NCBI RefSeq assembly: GCF_005491705.1
Contig: NZ_CP028092.1
Location: 124,001-188,000, forward strand
From: Pontibacter sp. SGAir0037
GTDB taxonomy: Bacteria; Bacteroidota; Bacteroidia; Cytophagales; Hymenobacteraceae
Reading direction: 5' to 3'
DNA: 64,000 nt
Shown piece by piece: positions 19,381-28,480 of this stretch. The position numbers and the translations under genes were made by a program. Position 1 is the stretch's first letter. Each line of letters opens with the position of its first letter. Below the pieces are notes generated by a model. It was given only the letters and a program-made list of their open reading frames with translations. It ran no database searches and was not told where the DNA came from.

Positions 19381-20433
19381 ATGAAACGTACTATATTTTA
19401 TATCATAACAGGAACAGCGGTTATACTTTCTTTAACCGCCTGCAAAGTAAAAACAGATACTACTGCGGCTATGGCTACGATGCCTGAAAATGCCACTGGG
19501 GTCCGCTTTAAAACACTCGACTACCTCTACCGCATCTCCGGTACTAAAACGATTGCTGGTATTCATAACCGGGAGCCGAACGCTTCTCCTGCCCGCTGGA
19601 CAGAAGAAATCTATAAAACCACAGGGCAATATCCCGGCTTATGGAGCGGTGATTTTCTTTTTCAGGAGGAAAATATAGCTAATCGAAGTCTCATGATAGA
19701 GGAGGCAATTAGACAGTGGGAAAAAGGGGCTGTTATAAATATTATGTGGCATGCCTGCAACCCTGCTTTTGAACAGCCATGCGACTGGAATAACGGCAAA
19801 GGTGTATTGAGTAACTTAGATGATGCTCAGTGGAATGAGCTGATTACGGATGGAACCGCTTTGAATATTCGCTGGAAGGTGATGATGGATGAGGTGGCGG
19901 TACATTTGAATGTACTAAAGAAGCATGGTGTTGAAGTACTTTGGAGACCCCTGCATGAAATGAACCAGGGGAAATTCTGGTGGGGTGGAAGGCCGGGAGA
20001 GAATGGCACCCGCAAGTTGTATCAGATTACCCACGACTACCTGACACATACAAAAGGACTGACAAATTTAATCTGGGTATGGAACGTGCAGGATTTCCCA
20101 AACCTTGCTACTGATGTTAATTTGTATAACCCAGGTGATACGTATTGGGATGTGGCTACACTCGATATATATGACCAAAGTGGATTTACGCCTGAAAAAT
20201 ACTCCATTATGGCTGGTGTTGCAGGTGATAAACCAATAGCAATAGGTGAATGCGGTAAGTATCCGACCGCCGCACAACTGGAAGCACAACCTAAATGGAC
20301 ATTTTTTATGGGTTGGTCTGAACTGGTGTATGAAAAAAACACAGAAGAAGATCTGAGGGAGCTTCTGGCAAACGAAAGAGTTTTAACGCTGGATCAGCTA
20401 CAAGGATGGAATGGCTATAAATCGACAAAATAA
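19381..20433 (+). CDS. Glycoside hydrolase family 26 lipoprotein (probable beta-mannanase), copy 2
   Basis: A 350-residue lipoprotein (C21 in LSLTAC) closely similar to its neighbour over the whole catalytic domain. The acid/base is E193 in WRPLHEMN and the nucleophile E290 in AIGECGK. ATG 19381 comes one base after the preceding TAG. A longer frame upstream overlaps copy 1 and lacks a signal peptide, so this ATG is right. The close similarity and abutting positions point to a tandem duplication. The two enzymes may differ in chain length preference or in endo versus exo action, which the sequence alone does not settle. Confidence 0.9.
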   Translation: MKRTIFYIITGTAVILSLTACKVKTDTTAAMATMPENATGVRFKTLDYLYRISGTKTIAGIHNREPNASPARWTEEIYKTTGQYPGLWSGDFLFQEENIANRSLMIEEAIRQWEKGAVINIMWHACNPAFEQPCDWNNGKGVLSNLDDAQWNELITDGTALNIRWKVMMDEVAVHLNVLKKHGVEVLWRPLHEMNQGKFWWGGRPGENGTRKLYQITHDYLTHTKGLTNLIWVWNVQDFPNLATDVNLYNPGDTYWDVATLDIYDQSGFTPEKYSIMAGVAGDKPIAIGECGKYPTAAQLEAQPKWTFFMGWSELVYEKNTEEDLRELLANERVLTLDQLQGWNGYKSTK

Positions 20434-20508
20434 CTTTATTTACTCCAAATAACTGCAGATCTTTAAAATATCAAGATAAAGCATTTTTAGCATTTTAGCT
20501 GTTAATAG

Positions 20509-20631
20509 GCGCATAACCTGGAGTTAGATTTCCCATACTGTCGCTTTAGAGCTGTAAAAGCTGAGGTGCAGGCGGCATTGGATATGGCTGCTTATGATGC
20601 AAAAATGTTTCTTACTTTAAGTGGGTCCTGA
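20509..20631 (+). pseudogene. Coding-like open stretch, possible gene remnant
   Basis: Between the GH26 operon and rplI lies a 40-codon open stretch ending in TGA (20629-20631) with amino-acid use that looks protein-like (RAVKAEVQAALDMAAYDAK). It has no start codon at its 5' end, only an in-frame stop at 20506-20508, and no recognisable ribosome-binding site. It may be the tail of a decayed gene or chance. The remaining bases of this 284-base gap hold only the terminator. Confidence 0.22.
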
Positions 20632-20662
20632 TGTGTTTAGGGTAAGTAAAACCGGAAAAATA

Positions 20663-20693
20663 AAAAGCCCTGCCAGTAAATAGCAGGGCTTTT
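20663..20693. terminator. Bidirectional terminator between GH26 operon and rplI
   Basis: AAAAGCCCTGC pairs with GCAGGGCTTTT around a 9-base loop. A/T runs flank both sides, so it can end the leftward rpsF-rpsR-rplI transcript as well as the rightward mannan operon. Confidence 0.85.
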
Positions 20694-20717
20694 GTTATGA
20701 ATAGTAGTGAGAATAAA

Positions 20718-21161
20718 TTACTCAGCTACTACATTGAAACGTACAGTGTGCTTTACTTCTTTGTGCAGGTTCAGGCTGGCAGTAAACTCACCAGCTGTTT
20801 TAACGTCCTGATCAAAAGAAATACGCTTACGGTCAACATCGAAACCTTTTGCTTTTAGAGCATCAGAAATCTGAAGTGTCGTAACAGAACCAAAGATTTT
20901 GCCACTCTCACCCACTTTAGCAGGAATTTCAAGTACAGTCTCACCGATGCTGTTAGCAATCTCCAGCGCGTCGTTCTTGATTTTTTCAGCTTTGTGAGCA
21001 GCCTGACGGATGTTTTCAGCTACTACTTTTTTGTTTGAAGCGCTAGCGATAACAGCTAATCCTTGTGGGATAAGGTAGTTACGGCCATAACCTGGCTTCA
21101 CAGTTACAGTATCGTTTTTATAGCCTAAGCCTTTAACGTCATCTTTAAGTATTACTTCCAT
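20718..21161 (-). CDS. rplI: 50S ribosomal protein L9
   Basis: A 147-residue L9. The N-terminal rRNA-binding domain has the family signature MEVILKDDVKGLGYKNDTVTVKPGYGRNYLIPQ (residues 1-33, shown in shortened sense: GYGRNYLIP is diagnostic). A long connecting helix (about 40-75) and a C-terminal domain follow. A strong AAGGAGGT ribosome-binding site precedes the start, unusual for this phylum. It is the last gene of the rpsF-rpsR-rplI operon, 12 bases after rpsR, ahead of a terminator. Confidence 0.98.
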   Translation of the reverse strand: MEVILKDDVKGLGYKNDTVTVKPGYGRNYLIPQGLAVIASASNKKVVAENIRQAAHKAEKIKNDALEIANSIGETVLEIPAKVGESGKIFGSVTTLQISDALKAKGFDVDRKRISFDQDVKTAGEFTASLNLHKEVKHTVRFNVVAE

Positions 21162-21173
21162 TGTGTTACCTCC

Positions 21174-21425
21174 TTATTTTAAAGAATCAGTTACATATGG
21201 TAAAATAGCCAGGTGTCTTGCTCTCGCAACAGCCTGAGATACTTTACGCTGGAATTTCAGGCTGGTACCTGTTAATCTTCTAGGAAGAATTTTTCCTTGC
21301 TCGTTTACAAATTTAAGTAAGAAGTTACCGTCTTTGTAATCGATGTATTTGATACCACTTTTCTTGAAACGGCAGTATTTCTGGCGATTCTCTTGTTTGT
21401 GGACTTTTTCGTTAACTAAGCTCAT
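21174..21425 (-). CDS. rpsR: 30S ribosomal protein S18
   Basis: An 83-residue S18, which forms a heterodimer with S6 on the small-subunit platform. The core [15 protein letters not shown], and [20 protein letters not shown] with the following [10 protein letters not shown], are typical of the family. Its ATG overlaps the rpsF stop by one base (TAATG), with GAGGAGG upstream in the rpsF coding end, pointing to translational coupling of the S6 and S18 partners. Confidence 0.98.
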   Translation of the reverse strand: MSLVNEKVHKQENRQKYCRFKKSGIKYIDYKDGNFLLKFVNEQGKILPRRLTGTSLKFQRKVSQAVARARHLAILPYVTDSLK

Positions 21426-21793
21426 TATCCTTTAACCTCCTCTTTTTTAGCTTGTGATTTGAACTCACCTTTTCTTCTGCGCTCGTTGTAAGCAATAGCA
21501 TGCTTATCAAGGGCAGTAGTTAAAAAGCGAATAACTTTTTCGTCACGGCGATAAGCCAGCTCTAACTGGTCTACTATAGTAGTAGGAGCAGCAAACTCGA
21601 TGAGGTGATAGAAACCAGTTGATTTCTTCTGGATTGGGTAAGCAAGTTTGCGTAACCCCCAGTTCTCTTCGTGGATAATGTCGGCGCTATTTTCCTTAAG
21701 CACCTGTCTGAACTTCTCGACCGTTTCTTGCATCTGCGTCTCGTTAAGCAACGGAGTCAGGATGAAGACCGTTTCGTAATTTTTTAATTCCAT
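21425..21793 (-). CDS. rpsF: 30S ribosomal protein S6
   Basis: A 122-residue S6, first gene of the leftward operon. The N-terminus [12 protein letters not shown] and the block [22 protein letters not shown] mark the family. The C-terminus is lysine-rich ([15 protein letters not shown]). A consensus Bacteroidota promoter lies 30-60 bases upstream, leaving only a short leader, so a leader-RNA S6:S18 autoregulatory structure of the kind known from other phyla does not fit here. Confidence 0.98.
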   Translation of the reverse strand: MELKNYETVFILTPLLNETQMQETVEKFRQVLKENSADIIHEENWGLRKLAYPIQKKSTGFYHLIEFAAPTTIVDQLELAYRRDEKVIRFLTTALDKHAIAYNERRRKGEFKSQAKKEEVKG

Positions 21794-21824
21794 TGATGTA
21801 TGAGAATTTTTTGATTTTAGGGTG

Positions 21825-21855
21825 CAAAGATATAACTAATAATGCTGTTTTACAA
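21825..21855 (-). promoter_or_regulatory. Bacteroidota housekeeping promoter of rpsF operon
   Basis: Read on the minus strand, TTG (21855-21853), 20 bases, then TATCTTTG (21832-21825) match the phylum's -33 TTG and -7 TAnnTTTG boxes. Transcription would begin near 21818, giving an rpsF leader of about 25 bases. Confidence 0.75.
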
Positions 21856-22565
21856 AACATTGGAATAATATTTATTCCTCTGGTGTATCCTGATACATCA
21901 GCGCTGCAAGTCTTTGGGTGACGTAGCCGCCCGCAGACAGGAAACTTCTATATAATTCCTGTAAAGTATATGCCGCAGGTGTTGTTGTTTATACTTAATA
22001 GACAAACCTAAACAGGCTTTAACACCTAATAAAATCAATAAAATAATGAAAGTATACGTCCTATTATAGAAAGGAGTGTCTGCAGCTCCGGGTAAAAAAT
22101 AAATTAAAAAAGTATAGCAGGAAAGATAAAACAAATGCCTTTTTGGAATGAAGACCTTATAAGAGTATGAGGTATAACTGATGAATATCATAAATTCTAC
22201 CCTGCTAAAATATGATTTTTGAGAAAGATCGGATGATCTGTTCTGCTCCGTATTAAATTGAAAACTAACTATATAATTACTATATATTCCATAAAAGACT
22301 ATCACTTTATAAATATAAAGGAGATTAATACGGATAGGTGAAAAAGGAAATGTACAATTGCAGCAGCAGTAAAGGCACGTAATATGCTTTTAAAAGTTAT
22401 ATGAATTATTGATAAAAGCATATTATAGAGTCTGTTATATAACGATGTTATTTATAATTATTCTAAATAAAAAGGCTTTTAAAGGTATACAGAAGCCATT
22501 TTTATTGTAAATGCGGTTCGTTTATGGTAAGAGAGGAGAGAGGGGGAAAAATAAACTTATTCTAT
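21856..22565. other. AT-rich divergent intergenic region without a supported gene
   Basis: The gap between the divergent rpsF and act operons is strongly A/T-rich. A minus-strand frame of 135 codons (22305-21898) is open, but its product is rich in Y, F, I, S and K in a way expected from translated A/T-rich DNA. It has no ribosome-binding site and no recognisable domain, so I do not call it a gene. No tRNA or small-RNA fold was recognised. The act promoter begins at the right edge. Confidence 0.5.
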
Positions 22566-22595
22566 TTGATTAATGAAATTCGCATAGTAGATTTG
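22566..22595 (+). promoter_or_regulatory. Bacteroidota housekeeping promoter of the act-cox operon
   Basis: TTG (22566-22568), 19 bases, then TAGATTTG (22588-22595) exactly match the -33/-7 consensus TTG-N19-TAnnTTTG. Transcription would start near 22602, about 48 bases ahead of the actA ATG at 22650. Confidence 0.78.
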
Positions 22596-22649
22596 TGGCC
22601 GTAAAGTAATTTCCAAATACACTTAATACACACACAAGCGATCTTGGCT

Positions 22650-23975
22650 ATGATTAGCTGTATACTTAAAGCAAAAACCAAATTATTAATCGCCTTCTTG
22701 TTTGCCTTTACAACGTCTTTCGGGGCTTTGGCTCAAGGAAGTGAACAGGCAGACGTAGATGCTCATGGAGCAACTCCTGGCGCTACTCAGGGAGCTGCCG
22801 CCGCCAGCACTGGCGGGTTACCGGTGGATGACCAGGCAATTGTAAGTTCTGGCGAATCTCTGTTTAAGAACAACTGTGCTTCCTGTCACGCTGTTACTGC
22901 AGATGTAGTTGTTGGTCCCGGGTTAAAGGGCGTTAACGAAAGGAGAAGCCAGTCATGGCTTTTAAAGTGGATCAAGAACTCTCAGTCTCTTATCCAGTCA
23001 GGAGATGCGCAGGCAGTAGCGATCTACAATGAGTATAAGAAGCAGGCAATGCCTTCTTTCCAGCTTTCGGATGAAGAGGTTGTTTCTATTCTGACTTATG
23101 TGAAAGCTTCTGAAACTGCTGCTGCGGCTCCAGGTCCGGGTGCTGGTCCTGTAGAGGGTGGTGAGCAGGTTGGAACCGATGCTATTGGTTCTGCGGTAGC
23201 TGGTTATTTGGATATCGTGCTGGTAGTGCTGATCGTGGTACTGATCGTGCTGGTAGTAACACTCCTTCTGATTTCTTCTGTTCTGAAGAACTATCTTAAT
23301 AAAAACAAACAGCTGGATGAGTATGACTATGAGGTTGTAAACCAGCGTTTCGACTTTTCCAAAGTATATAAGTCCAAAGCGGTTCGTACACTGGTTATGT
23401 TGATCTTTGTTGTGGTTCTTTTGGATATTGCCTTAGATAAGACAATGGGAATCGGTATACAGCAGGGGTACCAGCCGAGGCAGCCAATTGCCTTCTCTCA
23501 CCAGCTGCATGCCGGCGAACACCAGATTGACTGTAACTACTGCCATACAACAGTTTATAAGAGCAAGAGTGCCAGTATTCCTTCTGCTAACATCTGTATG
23601 AACTGCCATAGCCAGATACAGACCGAGTCGCCTGAGATTCAGAAAATATACAGAGCTATTGAGCGTAACAGGCCGATAGAGTGGGTTCGTATCCACAACC
23701 TTCCTGATCTTGCATACTTCAACCACTCCCAACATACCAAAGTTGGCGGTGTGGAATGCCAGACATGCCATGGTCCTATTCAGGAAATGGAAGTTGTTTA
23801 TCAGTACTCTCCTCTTACAATGGGATGGTGTATTGATTGCCACCGTGAAACTCCTTTAAATACACAGGGTAACGCATACTACGATAACCTGGTGGAGCTG
23901 CATGAGGCCTCTTCTAAAGGTGCCTTTACGGTGTCGTCTAATGGTGGTACAGAGTGTTCTAAGTGTCACTATTAA
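22650..23975 (+). CDS. actA: Alternative complex III subunit A with fused N-terminal monohaem domain
   Basis: A periplasmic multihaem cytochrome of the quinol:cytochrome c/oxidase oxidoreductase, 441 residues. It has six CxxCH haem sites: one (76-80, CASCH) in an N-terminal class-I-like domain after a signal peptide, then two hydrophobic segments (about 187-213, rich in V, L and I, and about 250-270), then the pentahaem part with CxxCH at 295, 316, 370, 394 and 436. The five C-terminal haems correspond to ActA of characterised complexes. The N-terminal monohaem domain is an addition that could extend the electron wire to the oxidase. ATG 22650 is used in place of a TTG two codons earlier. Confidence 0.9.
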   Translation: MISCILKAKTKLLIAFLFAFTTSFGALAQGSEQADVDAHGATPGATQGAAAASTGGLPVDDQAIVSSGESLFKNNCASCHAVTADVVVGPGLKGVNERRSQSWLLKWIKNSQSLIQSGDAQAVAIYNEYKKQAMPSFQLSDEEVVSILTYVKASETAAAAPGPGAGPVEGGEQVGTDAIGSAVAGYLDIVLVVLIVVLIVLVVTLLLISSVLKNYLNKNKQLDEYDYEVVNQRFDFSKVYKSKAVRTLVMLIFVVVLLDIALDKTMGIGIQQGYQPRQPIAFSHQLHAGEHQIDCNYCHTTVYKSKSASIPSANICMNCHSQIQTESPEIQKIYRAIERNRPIEWVRIHNLPDLAYFNHSQHTKVGGVECQTCHGPIQEMEVVYQYSPLTMGWCIDCHRETPLNTQGNAYYDNLVELHEASSKGAFTVSSNGGTECSKCHY

Positions 23976-24020
23976 TCTTATTATCTATTTTAATCAAGTA
24001 TCCGAGTTTCTAGATATAAT

Positions 24021-27000
24021 ATGCAAGACAGAATTAAATACTGGAAAGGAATTGAGGAGTTAGAAAACACTCCGGAATTCGCTAAGCATGCTCATAACGA
24101 GTTTCCAGAGTTCCTGCCAATTAATGAAGCTAATGGTGATGCCGGTGCATCTGCAGAACCAACAACTGCCAAGAGAAGAGATTTTCTGAAGTTGTTAGGA
24201 TTTGGTTTGGCAGCGGCTACGCTGGCTTCTTGTGAGGCGCCAGTAAGAAAGGCTATTCCTTATCTGAATAAGCCGGTTGATGTGGAGCCAGGTGTTGCTA
24301 ACTGGTACGCCACTACACACTACTCCCATGGTGATTATAACAGTGTGCTGGTAAAAACACGCGAAGGAAGGCCAATCAAAATTGAGCCGAACCCTAGCTC
24401 TGCTATTACGCCAGTAGGTACCAGCCCGAGAGCACAGGCTTCTGTGCTGAATGTGTATGACAACAACAGGCTTCGCACTCCTCTGATCAAAGGAAAAGAA
24501 GCTGAGTGGGCACAGGTAGACCGTGAAATTACGTCTGCTTTAAGAAATGTAACTGGTAAAGTAGCTATTGTTTCTTCTACGGTTATCAGCCCTTCTACAA
24601 AGCGCCTGATAAATGAATTCGGTTCAAGATTCGGAAATTTTGAGCATGTAGTGTATGATGCTAATTCCGCATCTGCCCTGATAGGAGCTAACGGAGGTGT
24701 TGTTCCTGGGTATGACTTCAGCAAAGCAAACATTATTGTGGGTGTAAATGCTGACTTCCTGGGATCATGGATCGCTCCGACTCCTTTCTCCAGACAATAT
24801 ATCCAGAACAGAAAGGTTTCTGCTGAAAACAGAAACATGTCCCGTCACTACCAGTTCGAAACACGCCTTTCGTTAACAGGTGCCAACGCCGATATGCGTG
24901 TGCCCATTAAACCTTCTCAGGAAGCAGCTTTAGTGGTAGCACTTTACAATAGCATTTCCGGACAAGGTGGTGCTGCGCCTGCCAACGTAGATAAAAAAGC
25001 TTTCGACAATGCGGTAAGAGATTTAAGAGCTAACCGTGGTAAAGCTTTGGTGGTTTCTGGCTCTAATGATCCAGCTGTTCAAACACTGGTAACAGCCATT
25101 AACCAGGCATTAGGTGCTGAAGGCACTACAATTGATACTGCTTCTCCTTACTTCACGAAGCAAGGTAACGATGCCCAGATGCTGCGTTTCATCCAGGAGA
25201 TGAATGCAGGAACTGTTGGTGCCGTATTCTTCTACAATGCAAACCCGGCTTACGAACACCCGCTGGCAGAGCAGGTTGTGAACGGATTGAAAAAAGTGGC
25301 TCTTAAAGTATCGTTTGCAGAAAGAGTTGACGAAACAGCGGCACTTGTAGATTATGTAACTCCAGATAATAATTACCTGGAATCATGGAATGATTACGAA
25401 CCGAAGAGAGGTGTTCTCAGCTTAGGTCAGCCGGTTATCAGCCCGATCTTCAAAACCCGCCAGATGCAGGATAGCCTGCTTGCCTGGAGTGGAAGCAACA
25501 CAACTTTCTACGACTATATCCGCTCCACCTGGAGTGGTATCGCAACCGGCGACTTCAATACTTTCTGGGAAAAAGCAGTGCACGACGGGGTATTGCAAAA
25601 TGGAACCAGCCTGTTAGCTGTTAATACAACTGCTACCACAGGTGGCATGACACCAGCCGCCGCTGCAAGTGCTGCCGGCAGAGGTGCCGCTACGCAAGGT
25701 ATCGAAGCTGTTGTGTACGAAAAAATACAGATCGGACCTGGTTATGATGCCAATAACCCGTGGTTACAGGAAATGGGAGATCCTATTTCTAAAGCAACCT
25801 GGGGTAACTACGTGGCAATGCCGCGTAAAATGGCCGAGGAAATGAATATCGTACAAGGCAACATTGTACGATTGACACTTGCTAACGGTAAAACTATCGA
25901 AGCACCTGCTCTGGTACAACCTGGCCAGGCACAAGGTACTGTATCCATTGCCATGGGTTACGGACGCGACCTGGAATCAATGCCGGTAGTGAAAGGCATT
26001 GGAGCTAACGCTTTCCCGATAGCTCGTGTAGTTGATAACAGCATCCTGTTCAGTGGTCCGGTACAGATTGCTAAAACAGATGCTACTAATCCTATTGCAC
26101 AACTACAGACGCACCACACTATTATGGATCGTATTGTTGTGCAGGAAAATACATTAGCTAAGTATCAGGAAAATCCGAAAGAAGTTACAGAATACGTTCG
26201 TCAGGCAACACATGATGGTCCGGCGAAACCAGCTAATATCTCTCTTTGGGATGACTATGAGTACAAAAACCACCACTGGGGTATGGTCATCGATCTTAAC
26301 TCTTGTATTGGTTGTGGTGCTTGTACACTAAGCTGTAACATAGAAAACAATATTCCGGTTGTTGGTAAAGCGGAGGTTTTGAATCGTCGTGAAATGCACT
26401 GGCTGCGTATAGACAGATACTATAGTGCTGTTGAACACGAAGAAGGAGACTATGCTACCATGGAAGATCCTGCTGAAAACCCTTCAGTTATCTTCCAGCC
26501 GATGCTTTGCCAGCACTGTAACCACGCTCCTTGTGAGACGGTGTGTCCTGTTGCCGCTACCATGCACAGCTCTGAAGGTATTAACCAGATGGCTTACAAC
26601 CGTTGCGTAGGTACTCGTTACTGCGCTAACAACTGCCCTTATAAAGTTCGTCGTTTCAACTGGTTCAACTACGTGAACAACGATAAGTTCGACTTCCATA
26701 TGAACAACGACCTTGGTAAAATGGTGTTAAACCCTGACGTGACTGTACGTTCAAGAGGTGTAATGGAGAAATGTTCATTCTGCGTTCAGCGTGTGCAGCT
26801 AGGTAAACTAGAGGCGAAACGTGAAAACAGAAGGCCAAAAGATGGTGAAATTGTTACTGCCTGCGCTCAGTCTTGCCCTACCGATGCCATTACATTCGGT
26901 GACATGCTGGATCCGGAGAGCCGTGTATCTAAAATCCTTGCCCGTGAAAAAGGCGAACGTGCTTTCCACGTACTAGAGGAGCTGAATACACAGCCAAACG

Positions 27001-27035
27001 TAACATACCTGACAAAAATTAGAAACTTAGCTTAA
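24021..27035 (+). CDS. actB: Alternative complex III subunit B (molybdopterin-like plus Fe-S domains)
   Basis: A 1004-residue periplasmic subunit. A twin-arginine motif (R52, R53 in RRDFLK) is followed by a lipobox with C71, so it is exported folded and lipid-anchored. Residues of about 75-740 form a molybdopterin-oxidoreductase-like domain which in known complexes carries no cofactor. The C-terminal part is a ferredoxin-like domain with cysteine clusters beginning at C762-C765-C768-C772 (CIGCGAC), then CQHCNHAPCETVCP, CVGTRYCANNCP and CSFC with CAQSCP. Together they bind up to four Fe-S clusters passing electrons from quinol to ActA. It lies 45 bases after actA. Confidence 0.95.
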   Translation: MQDRIKYWKGIEELENTPEFAKHAHNEFPEFLPINEANGDAGASAEPTTAKRRDFLKLLGFGLAAATLASCEAPVRKAIPYLNKPVDVEPGVANWYATTHYSHGDYNSVLVKTREGRPIKIEPNPSSAITPVGTSPRAQASVLNVYDNNRLRTPLIKGKEAEWAQVDREITSALRNVTGKVAIVSSTVISPSTKRLINEFGSRFGNFEHVVYDANSASALIGANGGVVPGYDFSKANIIVGVNADFLGSWIAPTPFSRQYIQNRKVSAENRNMSRHYQFETRLSLTGANADMRVPIKPSQEAALVVALYNSISGQGGAAPANVDKKAFDNAVRDLRANRGKALVVSGSNDPAVQTLVTAINQALGAEGTTIDTASPYFTKQGNDAQMLRFIQEMNAGTVGAVFFYNANPAYEHPLAEQVVNGLKKVALKVSFAERVDETAALVDYVTPDNNYLESWNDYEPKRGVLSLGQPVISPIFKTRQMQDSLLAWSGSNTTFYDYIRSTWSGIATGDFNTFWEKAVHDGVLQNGTSLLAVNTTATTGGMTPAAAASAAGRGAATQGIEAVVYEKIQIGPGYDANNPWLQEMGDPISKATWGNYVAMPRKMAEEMNIVQGNIVRLTLANGKTIEAPALVQPGQAQGTVSIAMGYGRDLESMPVVKGIGANAFPIARVVDNSILFSGPVQIAKTDATNPIAQLQTHHTIMDRIVVQENTLAKYQENPKEVTEYVRQATHDGPAKPANISLWDDYEYKNHHWGMVIDLNSCIGCGACTLSCNIENNIPVVGKAEVLNRREMHWLRIDRYYSAVEHEEGDYATMEDPAENPSVIFQPMLCQHCNHAPCETVCPVAATMHSSEGINQMAYNRCVGTRYCANNCPYKVRRFNWFNYVNNDKFDFHMNNDLGKMVLNPDVTVRSRGVMEKCSFCVQRVQLGKLEAKRENRRPKDGEIVTACAQSCPTDAITFGDMLDPESRVSKILAREKGERAFHVLEELNTQPNVTYLTKIRNLA

Positions 27036-27056
27036 TTTTAAAATTTCGATAGCGTT

Positions 27057-28466
27057 ATGCAGCATGTATCTCCGATAAGAGAGCCTCTTGTAACCGGGGG
27101 GAAAACATACCACGACATCACCGAAGATGTTTGCAGACAGGTGGAGGCAAGGCCCAACATTCGTTGGGCAACTGCCCTGGCTGTAGCTCTGGTGGGTTTA
27201 GCTATTTTCATTTACTCTTGCTACCGTACGCTTTGGTATGGTATAGGAGAGTGGGGATTAAATAAAACAGTAGGTTGGGCCTGGGATATCACCAACTTCG
27301 TATGGTGGGTTGGTATCGGTCACGCAGGTACACTGATCTCTGCTATCCTCCTGTTATTCCGTCAGAAGTGGAGAACTTCAATTAACCGTGCAGCCGAAGC
27401 GATGACTATCTTTGCGGTAATCTGTGCGGCTATGTTCCCGGTTCTTCACATGGGCCGTCCATGGCTGGCTTATTGGGTACTTCCATTGCCAAACACGTTC
27501 GGTTCGCTGTGGGTAAACTTTAACTCTCCGCTTCTTTGGGACGTATTCGCGATCTCTACTTATTTCTCTGTATCATTAGTGTTCTGGTACATAGGTCTGA
27601 TTCCTGACTTTGCAACTATCCGCGACCGTGCAACCGGTCCGATTGCCAGAAGAGCTTATGCGCTCCTTTCCTTCAACTGGACAGGTTCTGCTAAAGCGTG
27701 GTCTCGTTATGAAACGGTTTCCTTGATTCTGGCAGGTCTTGCTACGCCACTGGTACTTTCTGTACACACCATCGTATCATTCGACTTTGCAACTTCAGTA
27801 ATACCTGGCTGGCACACCACCATCTTCCCTCCATACTTTGTGGCTGGTGCGATTTTCTCTGGTTTTGCCATGGTGCTTACCCTGATGATCATCACCCGCA
27901 AACTGTTCAAATTAGAAGACTACATTACGCTGGAGCACGTGGAGTCGATGAACAAGGTGATTATCCTGACTGGTTCTATTGTAGGTGTTGCTTATATCAC
28001 TGAATTCTTTATTGCCTGGTATTCGCAGGTTGAATACGAGCAATATGCTTTCATTAACCGTGCAACAGGACCTTACTGGTGGGCCTACTGGTCTATGATG
28101 ACTTGTAACGTAATTACACCTCAGCTTTTCTGGTTCAGAGGCATCAGAAGAAGCTTAACAGCGACTTTCATTATCTCAATCTTCGTGAACATTGGTATGT
28201 GGTTCGAGCGTTTCGTAATTATCGTAACCTCACTACACAGAGATTACCTGCCATCTTCATGGGTAATGTTCTCTCCAACCTGGATCGACATCGGAGTATA
28301 TGTGGGTACCATGGGATTATTCTCTACGCTGTTCCTACTGTTCTGTAAGTTCTTCCCGGTAGTAAACATGGCGGAAGTGAAATCTATCCTGAAGTCATCT
28401 TCAGCTGTTAAGCCCAACACACATGCACACATGCATGGAACTGCAAAGGATTCGAACAAACACTAA
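27057..28466 (+). CDS. actC: Alternative complex III subunit C (NrfD/PsrC-type quinol-binding membrane protein)
   Basis: A 469-residue membrane protein with about ten transmembrane helices, of the NrfD/PsrC family. It is one of two such subunits in the complex and is the likely quinol-oxidising site facing the Fe-S chain of ActB. Helices alternate with conserved loops such as [19 protein letters not shown] and [16 protein letters not shown]. The C-terminal tail is histidine-rich (THAHMHG). It lies 21 bases after actB in the same operon. Confidence 0.94.
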   Translation: MQHVSPIREPLVTGGKTYHDITEDVCRQVEARPNIRWATALAVALVGLAIFIYSCYRTLWYGIGEWGLNKTVGWAWDITNFVWWVGIGHAGTLISAILLLFRQKWRTSINRAAEAMTIFAVICAAMFPVLHMGRPWLAYWVLPLPNTFGSLWVNFNSPLLWDVFAISTYFSVSLVFWYIGLIPDFATIRDRATGPIARRAYALLSFNWTGSAKAWSRYETVSLILAGLATPLVLSVHTIVSFDFATSVIPGWHTTIFPPYFVAGAIFSGFAMVLTLMIITRKLFKLEDYITLEHVESMNKVIILTGSIVGVAYITEFFIAWYSQVEYEQYAFINRATGPYWWAYWSMMTCNVITPQLFWFRGIRRSLTATFIISIFVNIGMWFERFVIIVTSLHRDYLPSSWVMFSPTWIDIGVYVGTMGLFSTLFLLFCKFFPVVNMAEVKSILKSSSAVKPNTHAHMHGTAKDSNKH

Positions 28467-28480
28467 TACACATCATAGCA

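Noticed and set aside
21898..22305. A 135-codon minus-strand open frame between rpsF and actA
   Set aside because: Its product has the composition of translated A/T-rich DNA, there is no ribosome-binding site and no recognisable domain.
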